Positions 38,400 through 48,555 of a stretch of 64,000 nt of DNA are shown piece after piece. Source of the DNA: an uncultured Nocardioidaceae bacterium (lineage in GTDB: Bacteria; Actinomycetota; Actinomycetes; Propionibacteriales; Nocardioidaceae); assembly GCA_902805855.1 (NCBI GenBank), contig CADCUJ010000059.1, positions 23,546 to 87,545 on the forward strand. Direction: 5' to 3'. The notes beneath the pieces are model-generated. The model was not told where the DNA came from. It saw only the letters and a program-made list of their open reading frames with translations, and made no database searches. A program made the translations under genes and the position numbers. Position 1 is the stretch's first letter; every line of letters starts with the position of its first letter.

Positions 38400-39677
38400 T
38401 CACCCGAGGGCAGCGAGCAGCCGATCTGCCTTCCACAGCGTCTCGGCGTACTCCATGTCCGCCTCCGAGCGCACGGTGACGCCGCCTCCGGTGCCGATCG
38501 TATAGCGGTACGGTGCCCCGCCCGCCCGGTTGCGGCTGCCGACGAGCGCCCGGATCACCACACCGAGGTCGGCCCGACCGTCGGCACTGATCCAGCCGAA
38601 GGCGCCCGCGTAGGCACCTCTCGGCGTCCGTTCCACGGCTTCGATGATCTGCATGGTCCGAAGCTTCGGCGCGCCGGTCATCGAGCCGGCGGGGAACAGC
38701 GCGCGTAGCGCCTCGACGGTCCCGATGCCCTCGCGGAGCCGACCGCGGATGGTGGAGACCAGCTGATGCACGCTGGTGTAGGACTCGACCTTCATCAGCG
38801 CCGGGACGCTGACCGTGCCCGGCTCGCAGACCATCGACAGGTCGTTGCGCATCAGGTCGACGATCATCAGATTCTCCGCGCGAAACCGCGAGTCGGACCG
38901 GAGCGCATCGGCGAGGGCCCGGTCGGTCTCGGAGGTGCTGCCCCGCGGCGTGGTGCCCTTGATGGGCTTGGACTCCAGCCACCGGCGACGGTCGACGCTC
39001 GCGAACCGCTCAGGGCTCGCGACGAGCAGATGAGTGCCGTGGTGCTGCAGGTAGCCGGAGTACGGGGCCGGGTTGATCGTCCTGAGCCGCAGGTAGGCAC
39101 CCACCGGGTCGATTTCGCTCTCGACTTCGCGGCGGTAGGTGAGGTTGACCTCGTAGGAGTTGCCGAGACGGAGCTGCTCCTGCACGCGCGCGAACCCCTC
39201 GGCGTACTCCGCCCACGCCGACGCGTCAGCCGCTCCGGGGGGCAGGGCACCGGAAGTGGCTGACGCATCCGAGGGCGGGTGCTCGAAGACCAGTGGGCTG
39301 CGGGTGCGCATCCACACCGCGTCCGGGACCTGGCTCGGCTCACCCAGCAGTGCGGGTAGGTCGGGACGCGCCGCGTACCCGAAGTACCCCACCCAGCTGA
39401 CCTCCGGGTCCCCTGCGTCGCCGGCCAGCTCCGTTGCGAGCACGGCGAACACGTCCTCACCCACGACCTCCTCAGCGGTGCCACAGTGGCGACGCACCTC
39501 GCGACGAGCCGCGTCGTAGGTCAACGACACGTCGCCGTGCTCCAGCCAGCCGGTCAGCGACCTCCGGCCGGACCAGTCCCGGGACCCCCCTCCGTCCAGC
39601 CAGAACATCCGCGGGTGCTCCGCCGCCAGCTCACCGAAGCGAGCGACCGGATCCGTCACCGACGTCTGGGTGCTCAC
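38400..39677 (-). CDS. pabB: Aminodeoxychorismate synthase component I-like
   Basis: SPERFASVDRRRWLESKPIKGTTPRG, NLMIVDLMRNDL, FPAGSMTGAPKLRTMQIIE. Confidence 0.9.
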   Translation of the reverse strand: MSTQTSVTDPVARFGELAAEHPRMFWLDGGGSRDWSGRRSLTGWLEHGDVSLTYDAARREVRRHCGTAEEVVGEDVFAVLATELAGDAGDPEVSWVGYFGYAARPDLPALLGEPSQVPDAVWMRTRSPLVFEHPPSDASATSGALPPGAADASAWAEYAEGFARVQEQLRLGNSYEVNLTYRREVESEIDPVGAYLRLRTINPAPYSGYLQHHGTHLLVASPERFASVDRRRWLESKPIKGTTPRGSTSETDRALADALRSDSRFRAENLMIVDLMRNDLSMVCEPGTVSVPALMKVESYTSVHQLVSTIRGRLREGIGTVEALRALFPAGSMTGAPKLRTMQIIEAVERTPRGAYAGAFGWISADGRADLGVVIRALVGSRNRAGGAPYRYTIGTGGGVTVRSEADMEYAETLWKADRLLAALG

Positions 39678-40255
39678 CCCAGCGCCACGAAGTTCGTGAC
39701 CATCGCCGCGCCGTGCTCGGTGAGGATCGACTCCGGGTGGAACTGGACCCCCCACTGTGGCCGGTCGCGGTGGGCGACGCCCATCACCACCCGGCCGTCA
39801 CCACTCAGGCACCATGCGGTCTCCTCGAGAACCGCAGGGAGCTCGACGCATGCCAGCGAGTGGTAGCGCACCGCTGCGAAACCCTGGGGCAGCCCGGAGA
39901 ACACACCGGAACCGTGATGCCGGATCTCGGCGAGACCGCCGTGCACGGGCAGCACCGGTGCGACGCGCCCGCCGTAGACCGAGACCATCCCCTGGAGCCC
40001 GAGGCACACGCCGAGCACCGGGACCTCCGCCCGGACGAGCAGCGTGCGACCCACCGAGAAGTCCCGGCCGTTCTCGGGATGGCCAGGTCCCGGGGAGAGC
40101 ACGATGTGGCTGAAGCCCTTTGCCAGCAAGGCGTCGGCGGTCGTCTCGTCGTGCTCGACGACCTCGGGTACCTTCCCGGTCACCTGCGCGAAGAGGTGCA
40201 CGAGGTTGTAGGTGTAGGAGTCGTGGTGGTCGACGACCACAACGCGGGGGCTCAT
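39674..40255 (-). CDS. pabA: Glutamine amidotransferase, aminodeoxychorismate/anthranilate synthase component II-like
   Basis: VVDHHDSYTYNLVHLF, VPVLGVCLGLQGM, QWGVQFHPESILTEHG. Confidence 0.92.
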   Translation of the reverse strand: MSPRVVVVDHHDSYTYNLVHLFAQVTGKVPEVVEHDETTADALLAKGFSHIVLSPGPGHPENGRDFSVGRTLLVRAEVPVLGVCLGLQGMVSVYGGRVAPVLPVHGGLAEIRHHGSGVFSGLPQGFAAVRYHSLACVELPAVLEETAWCLSGDGRVVMGVAHRDRPQWGVQFHPESILTEHGAAMVTNFVALG

Positions 40256-42156
40256 GCCAACAGCTCGAGCACCAGGTCGTGGATCAGGTCGTAGCCGTGC
40301 TCGGTCAGGATCGACTCGGCGTGGAACTGCACGCCCCGGTAGTGCGGGCCAGTGATCATGTGCACGTCGCCGGACTCCGGGTCGGCAGCCACCCGGACCC
40401 CGTCCGGGAGCGTCCGGCCCTGCTCGGCCCGGGCGACGAAGGTGTTGTAGAAGCCGACGTTCTCCTCGCGCCCCTCCAGCATCACCCGCGACTGGGTCCC
40501 CTGGAACACGATGTCCTTGAAGCCCAGCTCCAGCCCGAGGCGCCCGCAGAGAACCTGGTGTCCGAGACACACCGACAGGAACGGCCGGCCCGACTCGAGC
40601 AAGGCGTCAGTCGCGCTCTCGAGCGTGGCGATCTTCTCGTCGTCGCTCGCGCGCGGGTCACCCGGGCCGGGGCCGATGATCGCCAGATCGAATCCGTCGA
40701 GCGCACCGGCGACATAGTCCTCGCTGCGCACGACGGTGGTGCTCATGCCGAGCACCGAGAGCACGTGGCGCAGCATGTTCACGAAGTCGTCCTCGGCGTC
40801 GAGGACGACCACAGACCTGCCCTTGACCTCAGGAGATGGCGTCGCGCCCTCCTGGTCGGTGAGCCAGAACCTGCTCAGCCTCTGGTTCCGGGTGGCCAAG
40901 GCGATGAGCACGTCCTCGTCACCAGTCAGGTCGGCAACGCCCTCGGGTCTGTCGGGAGCAGGCGGGACCAGTCCGAACGCACTCAGGATCCCGGCGGCCT
41001 TGGCGTGGGTCTCGGCCACCTCATAGGCAGCGTCGGAGTCGCGGACCAGGGTGGCTCCCGCCGTCACCGTGAGCCGACCGTCCACGGACACGTCGGCGGT
41101 GCGGATCACGATGGGGGAGTCCGCTGTCGGCTGACCTGCGCCGTCGCGCCCCAGCAGGGCGAGCGCGGCGCCGTAGTAGCCGCGGCCTTCGGGTTCGTAC
41201 TGCTTGATCAGCCGGCAGGCGTTCTCGACCGGTGAGCCGGTCACCGTGGCCGCGTACATGGTGTCTCGCAGGATCTCGCGCACGTCCAGGTCGCTGCGAC
41301 CGGCCAGCAGGTACTCGGTGTGCACTAGGTGCGCCATCGGTTTGAGGAAGGGGCCGAGAACCTGCCCGCCCTCGTGACAGACGGCGCACATCATCTTCAG
41401 CTCCTCGTCGACGACCATGAACAGCTCGAAGATCTCCTTCTCGTCGGCGAGGAAGTCGAGCAGCTGGGCCTTGCGCAGAGCGGGATCGGTGGTCTGACCG
41501 ATTCGGAAGGTGCCGCTGATCGGGTTCATCCGGACGGCACCGCCATGCACGCTGACGTGACGCTCCGGGCTGGCGCCGATCAGGTAGCGCTCTCCGGTGA
41601 AGAACAGGTAGGTCCAGTACGCGCCTCGCTCCTGCTCCAGCAGCCTTCGGAGCACGCTCAGCGCCTTGGTGGGGTTCCAGCCCTCCAGCTCCGCGCGGTA
41701 GTGCCGAGCGACGACGAGGTTGGCACCTTCCCCACGACCGATCTCGTCGGTGATGACCGTCTTCACCATGGCGGCGTACTCGTCGTCGCTTGTCTCGAAG
41801 CCTCCGCGGTCCCTGAACCCGATCGGCCCGTCCGGCAGGGCTTCCAGGATCGCAGCGAGCTCGGCCTCGGCCTCGAACTCGAGGTGCACGACGGTCAGCG
41901 GCGCGTCGTCGTCGTGGACCTGGAAGCCACGTTCGGCGGCCTGCCGGAAGGGGATGGCCAACAGCCGGTCGAACCTGCGACCCGGCTCCGGTGGACCCTC
42001 CTCGAGAGGTACGTCAGCCAGCCTGCCGACCTCGCTGCGAGAGCCACCGACAAGGGTGAGCGTGGCCGAGTCGCGAAACCGGATCGCCGCCCACGCCTCG
42101 TGCTGCACCATGACCTCGAGTGCTTCTCGCGCGTCGAGCGGGGAGGTCACGGTCAT
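40252..42156 (-). CDS. PhzE-like fused chorismate-utilising/glutaminase enzyme (anthranilate synthase family)
   Basis: NPISGTFRIG, DEELKMMCAVCHEGGQVLGPFLKPMAHLVHTEYLL, YAATVTGSPVENACRLI fused to an amidotransferase domain with SVCLGHQVLCG. Confidence 0.88.
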   Translation of the reverse strand: MTVTSPLDAREALEVMVQHEAWAAIRFRDSATLTLVGGSRSEVGRLADVPLEEGPPEPGRRFDRLLAIPFRQAAERGFQVHDDDAPLTVVHLEFEAEAELAAILEALPDGPIGFRDRGGFETSDDEYAAMVKTVITDEIGRGEGANLVVARHYRAELEGWNPTKALSVLRRLLEQERGAYWTYLFFTGERYLIGASPERHVSVHGGAVRMNPISGTFRIGQTTDPALRKAQLLDFLADEKEIFELFMVVDEELKMMCAVCHEGGQVLGPFLKPMAHLVHTEYLLAGRSDLDVREILRDTMYAATVTGSPVENACRLIKQYEPEGRGYYGAALALLGRDGAGQPTADSPIVIRTADVSVDGRLTVTAGATLVRDSDAAYEVAETHAKAAGILSAFGLVPPAPDRPEGVADLTGDEDVLIALATRNQRLSRFWLTDQEGATPSPEVKGRSVVVLDAEDDFVNMLRHVLSVLGMSTTVVRSEDYVAGALDGFDLAIIGPGPGDPRASDDEKIATLESATDALLESGRPFLSVCLGHQVLCGRLGLELGFKDIVFQGTQSRVMLEGREENVGFYNTFVARAEQGRTLPDGVRVAADPESGDVHMITGPHYRGVQFHAESILTEHGYDLIHDLVLELLA

Positions 42157-42188
42157 GGTGCGGCCACGCTACCCCCGGCAGGGGCTGC

Positions 42189-42797
42189 TCAGCCGGGTGC
42201 GTACAGCCAGGGCTCCCGGATGTCGAGGTAGACGGGCTCGCCGACGCTGAGGGTGTCCATCTCCTTCATCATCTCCGCGATCTCCTCGGGCGGCTCCTTC
42301 TTCTCGCCCTCGCGGGCCTCCTCCTCGGAGGTGAAGTACAGCGCCATGGTCCACGCGTCGCCGTCGTGCTCGACCGAGACCGAGCCGAGGATGTCCGGGC
42401 GGAAGCTCGCCCAGTCGAACGAGTCGTCCGACATCAGCTCTCGGGCCCGGTCCGGGTTCGTGGTGCGACCCTGCATGACCTGCACGAAGCCGGCTCGAGA
42501 CGGGTCGCCGGGAGTGTCCACGTCGACCGCCGAGCTGTTGTGGAACTGGGGCTCGTCGCTGAACAGCTCAGCGGTCTCCGTCCACCAGGCCGTCTGCTCC
42601 GGTCGGTCGCTGTTGTGCTGTGCGGCAGCCTCGGACTCGAAGCGGGCGAGCGCCACCAGCGTGCCGTCGTCGCTCACCCCGGCCGTGCTGCCCAGCCAGC
42701 CCGTGCTTCCGGGGGCGACCTCCGCGACCCACTTGTCGAGCTGCGCCCGCATCCGGGCGGCATCGGCGACCTGGCCCTGGATCACCTGAACGAACAT
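42189..42797 (-). CDS. Hypothetical protein with tandem ABM-like (dimeric alpha-beta barrel) halves
   Basis: Internal repeat FVQVIQGQVADAARMR / FVQVMQGRTTNPDRARE. Confidence 0.65.
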   Translation of the reverse strand: MFVQVIQGQVADAARMRAQLDKWVAEVAPGSTGWLGSTAGVSDDGTLVALARFESEAAAQHNSDRPEQTAWWTETAELFSDEPQFHNSSAVDVDTPGDPSRAGFVQVMQGRTTNPDRARELMSDDSFDWASFRPDILGSVSVEHDGDAWTMALYFTSEEEAREGEKKEPPEEIAEMMKEMDTLSVGEPVYLDIREPWLYAPG

Positions 42798-42902
42798 GTC
42801 GAGCTCCCTCCACCGACCTTGCTCTTGGGGTCGGCGGTTCGGACGCTACTCCCCACTGCGCTGGTGGAGGAAGCCACGACTAGACCGAGCCCGCAGGCTC
42901 GA

Positions 42903-44159
42903 TCAGCGCTCCTGCCAGCCGATGGCGACCCTGCGGATGCCGTCAAGCCGGCGGTAGAGGTGAGTGCCTGGGCAGGCGGTCTGCCCGGCGTTGCGGTGTC
43001 CGCTGATGGCCCGGAACCGCTCACCCTCCATCCACCGGTAGCGTCCGCCGACGCGGACCTCGGCGAGGCCCAGCCTCCAGCCGAGCAGGCGCCCGAAGGC
43101 GCGCTTCATCCGGTCCGGGGCCAGACGCGTCTCGAAGTTGCCGATCGCCGCAACCCCGGTCGACAGGTGGTTGTAACCGTAGGTGTGGGCGCCGACCAGG
43201 GCCCGGCGCGGACCGCCGTACCGGCCGACCCACTTCCGGCCGAACCGGTCGATCAGGAAGTTGTATCCGATGTCGCTCCAGCCGAGGCTCTGCGTGTGGT
43301 AGGCGTAGATTCCGCGGATGATCGCCGGCACGTCCGAGCGTGAGTAGTCGTTGGAGTTGACCGTGTGGTGGACGATCCCGGCGGTGACCCTGCCGTAGCT
43401 CGGAGACGAGGACCGCATCCGCTCGTCAGCGCCCCACGCCGCCCGCAGGCGGATACGGGGCAGGGGCGCCCGCACTCCCTTGGTGTCGCGACGCAGCGGG
43501 CGCAGGACCGGGACGCCGGATCCGCGCGCGGCGGCAGCCGTCCGGTTCCCGTCGGCTGTGGTCAGTGCCCCGGACCCACCGTCGTCGAGCGGTCCACTGC
43601 CGGGATCGACCACGCTCAGCTCGAGGTCTCGCGGCGCGCGACCGGTCGCGCTGGTGGCCCGCAGCTGGACGCTGTCCACCTCGCCGACGGCCAGTGGGTC
43701 GGTGCCGCCGCGGCCGCCTGCGCCTTCGGTGCCCTCAGCGGTCGAGTCGCTCCAGTGCAGCTCGGTCCACGCCGACCAGCCGTCACCGTCTCGGCTGCGC
43801 ACCACCAGCCTCAGTCCCCGAGGCGTTGCGCCACGCCAGGTCGCGCCGACCACCCCAAAGCCGTCCACCGGGATCGACCCGCTCTTCGCGGCCAGGGCCG
43901 GCCGACGGGCCGGTCCCACCTCGCTCACCGCGACCTCACGGACATCGGGGGTCACCGCCTCCGCGGCACCGGGTGAGAGCCGGGGTCCGGAATCGGTCAC
44001 CGACAGCGAGCTGCCCGGCAGCGAGGCGGAGCCGGTGGTGTCCGGAAGTCCGGCTGCAGGGGCTGAGGCGAACAAGGAGGCGATCACCGAGAGGGTGCCG
44101 ACGGTCGCCGCCGGAGCGCCGAACGGGCGGGGGAGAGCACGACGCACGGGATCCTCCAA
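42903..44159 (-). CDS. Secreted PGRP/N-acetylmuramoyl-L-alanine amidase-domain protein
   Basis: GIVHHTVNSNDYSRSDVPAIIRGIYAYHTQSLGWSDIGYNFLIDRFG; SGHRNAGQTACPG. Confidence 0.92.
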   Translation of the reverse strand: MEDPVRRALPRPFGAPAATVGTLSVIASLFASAPAAGLPDTTGSASLPGSSLSVTDSGPRLSPGAAEAVTPDVREVAVSEVGPARRPALAAKSGSIPVDGFGVVGATWRGATPRGLRLVVRSRDGDGWSAWTELHWSDSTAEGTEGAGGRGGTDPLAVGEVDSVQLRATSATGRAPRDLELSVVDPGSGPLDDGGSGALTTADGNRTAAAARGSGVPVLRPLRRDTKGVRAPLPRIRLRAAWGADERMRSSSPSYGRVTAGIVHHTVNSNDYSRSDVPAIIRGIYAYHTQSLGWSDIGYNFLIDRFGRKWVGRYGGPRRALVGAHTYGYNHLSTGVAAIGNFETRLAPDRMKRAFGRLLGWRLGLAEVRVGGRYRWMEGERFRAISGHRNAGQTACPGTHLYRRLDGIRRVAIGWQER

Positions 44160-44252
44160 GGCAACATCGGTTCACTGCTGTCGCACAGTCCACACCCGTA
44201 ACAGCAATCGCACTACCCGTTGCCGGGAACTACAAGACTGGAATTCGAAAGC

Positions 44253-46409
44253 TCAGCCGCGGAGCGCGACGGTGGCCAGCCGCTGGGTAGCGCGGGTGAG
44301 TACGACGTACATGGTGGCCGGCCCGGTCACGGACTCGGCTTCGATCTCGGCCGGCTGCACGACGACGATCCCGTCGAACTCGAGGCCCTTGGACTCGATA
44401 CCGGTCAGCACGCTGACCCGGGCGTTGGGCCCGCCGACCTCCGCGTACAGGGCGGGCGAGGAACCGAGCCAGCCCTGCACCTCGCTGCGTCGGGAGGTGG
44501 GTACCACCACCCCCACCGTGCCTTCGACGGAGCCGGAGAGCTGGACGACTGCGTCGCGTACGCCGGCCTCGAGGTCGTCCACCTCGAGCGCCGCCGGCTC
44601 GACACCGGTCGAGCGCACGGCATCCGGGAGGTCTGCGTCGAGGCCGGACCGTGCTGCATAGGCTGCCGCGTGCTGATAGATCTCTTTGCTGTTGCGGTAG
44701 TTCGTCGACAGATGGAAGTCGTAGCGGGCCTTCTCACCGAGCGCGTCGTCACGAGCGCGCGACGACTCCTCCGGGTCCGGCCAGGACGACTGGGCCGGGT
44801 CTCCGACCACCGTCCAGCTCGCGGCCCGGCCGCGTCGCCCGAGCATCCGCCACTGCATGGGGCTGACATCCTGCGCCTCGTCCACCAGCACATGCGCGTA
44901 GCCGTCGTCCTCGGTGCGGGTGGCCGTGCGCGGCGTCCGGTCGTTGCGTTCCCCCAGGGTGGTCAGCTCCCGAAAGCTCTCGTCGGCCAGCTCCGCAAGC
45001 GGGTCGTCGTCCGGCTCGCTGGGCACCGCGATGTCGCCGAGCAGGTAGCGCAGCTCGTCGAGCAGCGGAACGTCCTCGATCGACCAGGCGTCTTCGGTGC
45101 TCCACGACTTCGCGAGCAGAGCGGTCTCCTCGTCGGAGAGGACGCCCACGGCCAGCCGGGCGAGCAGGCCCGGGTCGCGAAGCCAGCCGAGGACGTCGGT
45201 GGCGTCGAGGTGCGGCCACCAGCGTGCGACGAAGCCCACGAAGTCGGGCCTGCCGAGCATGACGTCGGCGAACTCCTCCTTCCCGCGCTCGAGGGCGCGT
45301 TCTCCGGTGACCTGTCGCCACATCTGGTCCACGAGCGCCGAGGCGATCCGGATCGGTGCCCGGTTTCGCTTCCCCTGGGAGAGCAGGTGCCGACGGAGCG
45401 AGGAGAGCTCGCGAGGGCCCAGCACGATGTTCTCGTCGCGGTAGAACGCCCGGAGCTCGTCTGGTGATTCAGGCACCGGCTGCCGCGCCGCACGCCGCAT
45501 CAGCTCGGCCATCCTGGCGGCGCCCTTGACGGCCGCTACCCCCGGGTCGTCGTGCCGGACGCCCTTGACCCCGTCGACCACCTCGCCGAGCGAGCGCAGG
45601 GCCACCGCGGTCTCGCCGAGGGACGGCAGGACCCGTTCGATGTAGCGCATGAAGATGCCCGACGGGCCGACGATCAGCACCCCTCCGGACTCGTAGCGAC
45701 GCCGGTCCGAGTAGAGCAGGTAGGCGGCGCGGTGCAGGGCCACCACCGTCTTGCCGGTCCCCGGACCGCCCGAGATGGACACCACCCCCCGCGAGGGTGC
45801 CCGGATGGCATCGTCCTGCTGGGCCTGGATCGTTGCCACGATCGAGTGCATGGTCGCGTCGCGGGCCCGGGACAGTTGAGCCAGCAGGGCACCCTCCCCC
45901 ACGATCGGGAGAGCCTCGGCGGCGGGACTGTCCGGGTCGAGCAGGTCGTCCTCGACCGCAACCACCTTCGGGCCAGCACACCGCAGCACCCGACGGCGTA
46001 CGACTCCCCGGGGCTCGGCCGCTGTCGCCTGGTAGAACACCGCAGCCGCCGGTGCCCGCCAGTCAACCAGCACCGAGTCGCGGTGCTCGTCGCGCAGCCC
46101 GATCCGACCGACGTACCTGGGTCGCTCGTCCGCGTCAGCTAGGTCCAGCCGCCCGAAGACCAGGCCTTCGTGGGCGGCGTTGAGCGTGGCGAGACGCTTG
46201 GCGGCCTGGAAGACCATCGCGTCGCGCTCGACGAGTCCCCCTTCGTGGCCCAACCGCCCGCGCCCGTGGCCCTCCCGGGCCAACGCCTCCGCGTTCTTCG
46301 CCGAACGCTCCAGCTGCCGGTAGATCGTGTCGACGTACCTCTGCTCGTGGGCGATCTGCTGCTGCGCCACGTCGCCTCGGGCGACCTCGACAGACATGTG
46401 TGGCATCAC
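44253..46409 (-). CDS. HelD/HelR-like RNA polymerase-associated UvrD-family ATPase
   Basis: EQRYVDTIYRQLE, YVGRIGLRDEHRDSVLVDWRAPAAAVFYQAT, SGGPGTGKTVVALHRAAYLLY, VLVDEAQDVSPMQWRML; start may be 46397. Confidence 0.9.
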   Translation of the reverse strand: MMPHMSVEVARGDVAQQQIAHEQRYVDTIYRQLERSAKNAEALAREGHGRGRLGHEGGLVERDAMVFQAAKRLATLNAAHEGLVFGRLDLADADERPRYVGRIGLRDEHRDSVLVDWRAPAAAVFYQATAAEPRGVVRRRVLRCAGPKVVAVEDDLLDPDSPAAEALPIVGEGALLAQLSRARDATMHSIVATIQAQQDDAIRAPSRGVVSISGGPGTGKTVVALHRAAYLLYSDRRRYESGGVLIVGPSGIFMRYIERVLPSLGETAVALRSLGEVVDGVKGVRHDDPGVAAVKGAARMAELMRRAARQPVPESPDELRAFYRDENIVLGPRELSSLRRHLLSQGKRNRAPIRIASALVDQMWRQVTGERALERGKEEFADVMLGRPDFVGFVARWWPHLDATDVLGWLRDPGLLARLAVGVLSDEETALLAKSWSTEDAWSIEDVPLLDELRYLLGDIAVPSEPDDDPLAELADESFRELTTLGERNDRTPRTATRTEDDGYAHVLVDEAQDVSPMQWRMLGRRGRAASWTVVGDPAQSSWPDPEESSRARDDALGEKARYDFHLSTNYRNSKEIYQHAAAYAARSGLDADLPDAVRSTGVEPAALEVDDLEAGVRDAVVQLSGSVEGTVGVVVPTSRRSEVQGWLGSSPALYAEVGGPNARVSVLTGIESKGLEFDGIVVVQPAEIEAESVTGPATMYVVLTRATQRLATVALRG

Positions 46410-46528
46410 CGTTGGCTCGAAGTTTGCCCAGAAGGGCGCTCTGGCAAGTTGTCCATCTTATCCAAAGATCGGGGACGCCCCAGCCGCGACTCGGTCGTCT
46501 CCTCGCATACGCGTTCACCAGGCAGGCG

Positions 46529-47275
46529 CTACTTCCTGCGCTCCAGGAAGGCGCGCATGGCTGCCTTGGCCTCCGGTGAGCCGAACAGTCTCGCTGACAG
46601 CTCGGCGAGCTCGCGACCACGGGCGTCGAACCGGTCCAGCAACGCACGCCCGAGCAGCTGCTTGGTCTCGCGCAGACCCTGGGGGTTGCCTTTGGCCAGA
46701 GCCTCGCAGACCGTGGCCACCCGGTCGTCGAGCCGGTCCTCGGGCACCGCTTCGGTGACCAGGCCACTTGCCGCGGCGGTGGTCGCGTCGAACACTTCAC
46801 CGGTGAGGAAGGTAAGTGCCGCGGCGCGGTCGGTCATCCGGGGCAGCACGCTGAGCGAGATCGCGGCCGGGGTGAGCCCGAGGCGTACCTCGGTGAAGGC
46901 GTACGTCGCCGACTCGGCGCTGATCGCGATGTCCGAAGCCGCCACGATGCCGACGCCACCGGCGCGAACGCTGCCGTGCACCCGGGTCACCACCGGCTTC
47001 GACAGCGACGCGATCCGGCGCTGCAGCTCGACGAGGACTGTGGCCGCGTGCTCCATCCCGTCCCGGCTCGCCTCGGACATGTCCGCCCCGGAGCAGAACG
47101 TCGGCCCTTCGGCGCGGATCAGCACAGCCTTGACGCCATCCTCGGCGTCCGCGCGGTCCAACCCTGCGAACAGCTCGGCGACCAGCTGTCGAGACAGCGC
47201 GTTCCGGTTCCGCTGGGAGTCGAGGCTCAGGGTCGCCACCGCGTCCGCCACCTCGTAGTGCACCAGCTCGCTCAT
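46529..47275 (-). CDS. Enoyl-CoA hydratase/isomerase-family protein
   Basis: LSLDSQRNRNALSRQLV, FCSGADMSEASRDG, GSVRAGGVGIVAASDIAI. Confidence 0.92.
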   Translation of the reverse strand: MSELVHYEVADAVATLSLDSQRNRNALSRQLVAELFAGLDRADAEDGVKAVLIRAEGPTFCSGADMSEASRDGMEHAATVLVELQRRIASLSKPVVTRVHGSVRAGGVGIVAASDIAISAESATYAFTEVRLGLTPAAISLSVLPRMTDRAAALTFLTGEVFDATTAAASGLVTEAVPEDRLDDRVATVCEALAKGNPQGLRETKQLLGRALLDRFDARGRELAELSARLFGSPEAKAAMRAFLERRK

Positions 47276-47364
47276 CGTGCCTCCACCCGGGACGTCTTCG
47301 GTGGTGGCTGTTATACCCGCCGGAGCACCCGCACCGGCGACCAGCCCATGGCACAATCACGCGT

Positions 47365-48543
47365 GTGCGAAGGGTGAGCTCGGTGGTGACTCCGATCAGG
47401 TCGTGGGTGGCACGGGTCACCCTGGGCCCCGCGCTGGTTGCCGCGCTGGTTGCCGCGCAGGTTCTCGCGGCGGTCGTAGGGCTGGCTTCCCCGCCTCCCG
47501 CTGCCGCTGGGAGCGAGACCTCCGATCCCGCGACGTTCACCAGTGGAGCGGTCTTCAGCAACCCGACGGGCGGCACCGACGCGCAGCGCCGGGTCGTCAC
47601 GCACGTGAACCGGGCAATCGATGCTAGCCCGAGCGGCGCCCGCATCCGGGTGGCAACCTACAACCTCACGCTGCGAAGCACCGCCGACAAGCTGATCGCC
47701 GCACATCGCCGTGGAGTCGACGTCGACGTGGTGGTGGACGGCCGGCAACGGACACTGAGCCCTCTGCTGAGGCGGGTGCGCTCGGCCGGCATCGACTTGA
47801 CCTACACCCGAGGCACGGCGCGCACCTCGGGCGGCGGGCACATGCACGTGAAGCTCTACCTGTTCTCGGCAGCGGGCACGGCTCGCCACCTGGTCATGGT
47901 CGGCTCCGCGAACCTGGCCGAGCACGGAGTGAGTCGACTGTGGAACGACCTGTACACGGTCGTGGGTGAGGTTGACCTCTACCGCGAGTACGTCGACTTC
48001 CATAAACAGCTGATGGCCGACCAACCGGTGGCCAGTCCCTACGAGAGGTTCGCGTCCGGCAGCTACCAGGGCACGCTGTTGCCCCGAGAGGGCACCGACC
48101 ACACGACCGACGACATGTGGCAGGCGCTGGACCAGGTTCGACCCAGTGGCGCGACCGTCCGGGTGTGCATGTACACCTGGGGCGACTCGCGTGGCGCAGA
48201 TCTCGCCCGCAAGCTGGTCGACATGCGTCGCCAGGGCGCGGACGTCGCGGTGAACCACAACGGCATCTCCGCCGATGTCGAGCAGATCCTGCGCGGCGGC
48301 GGAGTCGATGTCTTCGACACCAGGCGCGATGTCGACGGCGACGGCGTCAAGGACACCTACGTGCACCACAAGTACCTGCTGCTCTCCCAGCCCGACCAGG
48401 GGCTGTGGGCCACCTACACCGGCTCTCACAACTGGAACAACGGCAGCCTGCGCCGTGCGGACGAGACCATCCTGCGGATCTCCGGAAGAGACGTGTTCGA
48501 GACCTACCGGGCGAACTTCGAGCTGATCCGTGCCGCCGGCTGA
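47365..48543 (+). CDS. Secreted phospholipase D-like protein
   Basis: Signal peptide; HxK-type motifs HMHVKLYLFS and HHKYLLLS. Confidence 0.87.
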   Translation: MRRVSSVVTPIRSWVARVTLGPALVAALVAAQVLAAVVGLASPPPAAAGSETSDPATFTSGAVFSNPTGGTDAQRRVVTHVNRAIDASPSGARIRVATYNLTLRSTADKLIAAHRRGVDVDVVVDGRQRTLSPLLRRVRSAGIDLTYTRGTARTSGGGHMHVKLYLFSAAGTARHLVMVGSANLAEHGVSRLWNDLYTVVGEVDLYREYVDFHKQLMADQPVASPYERFASGSYQGTLLPREGTDHTTDDMWQALDQVRPSGATVRVCMYTWGDSRGADLARKLVDMRRQGADVAVNHNGISADVEQILRGGGVDVFDTRRDVDGDGVKDTYVHHKYLLLSQPDQGLWATYTGSHNWNNGSLRRADETILRISGRDVFETYRANFELIRAAG

Positions 48544-48555
48544 GCCGGTGGCAGG

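Noticed and set aside
46410-46530. Rifamycin-associated element upstream of the HelD-like gene
   Set aside because: Looked for a GGGGCTTGC...GCAAGGCCC-type dyad as I recall it and did not find one.
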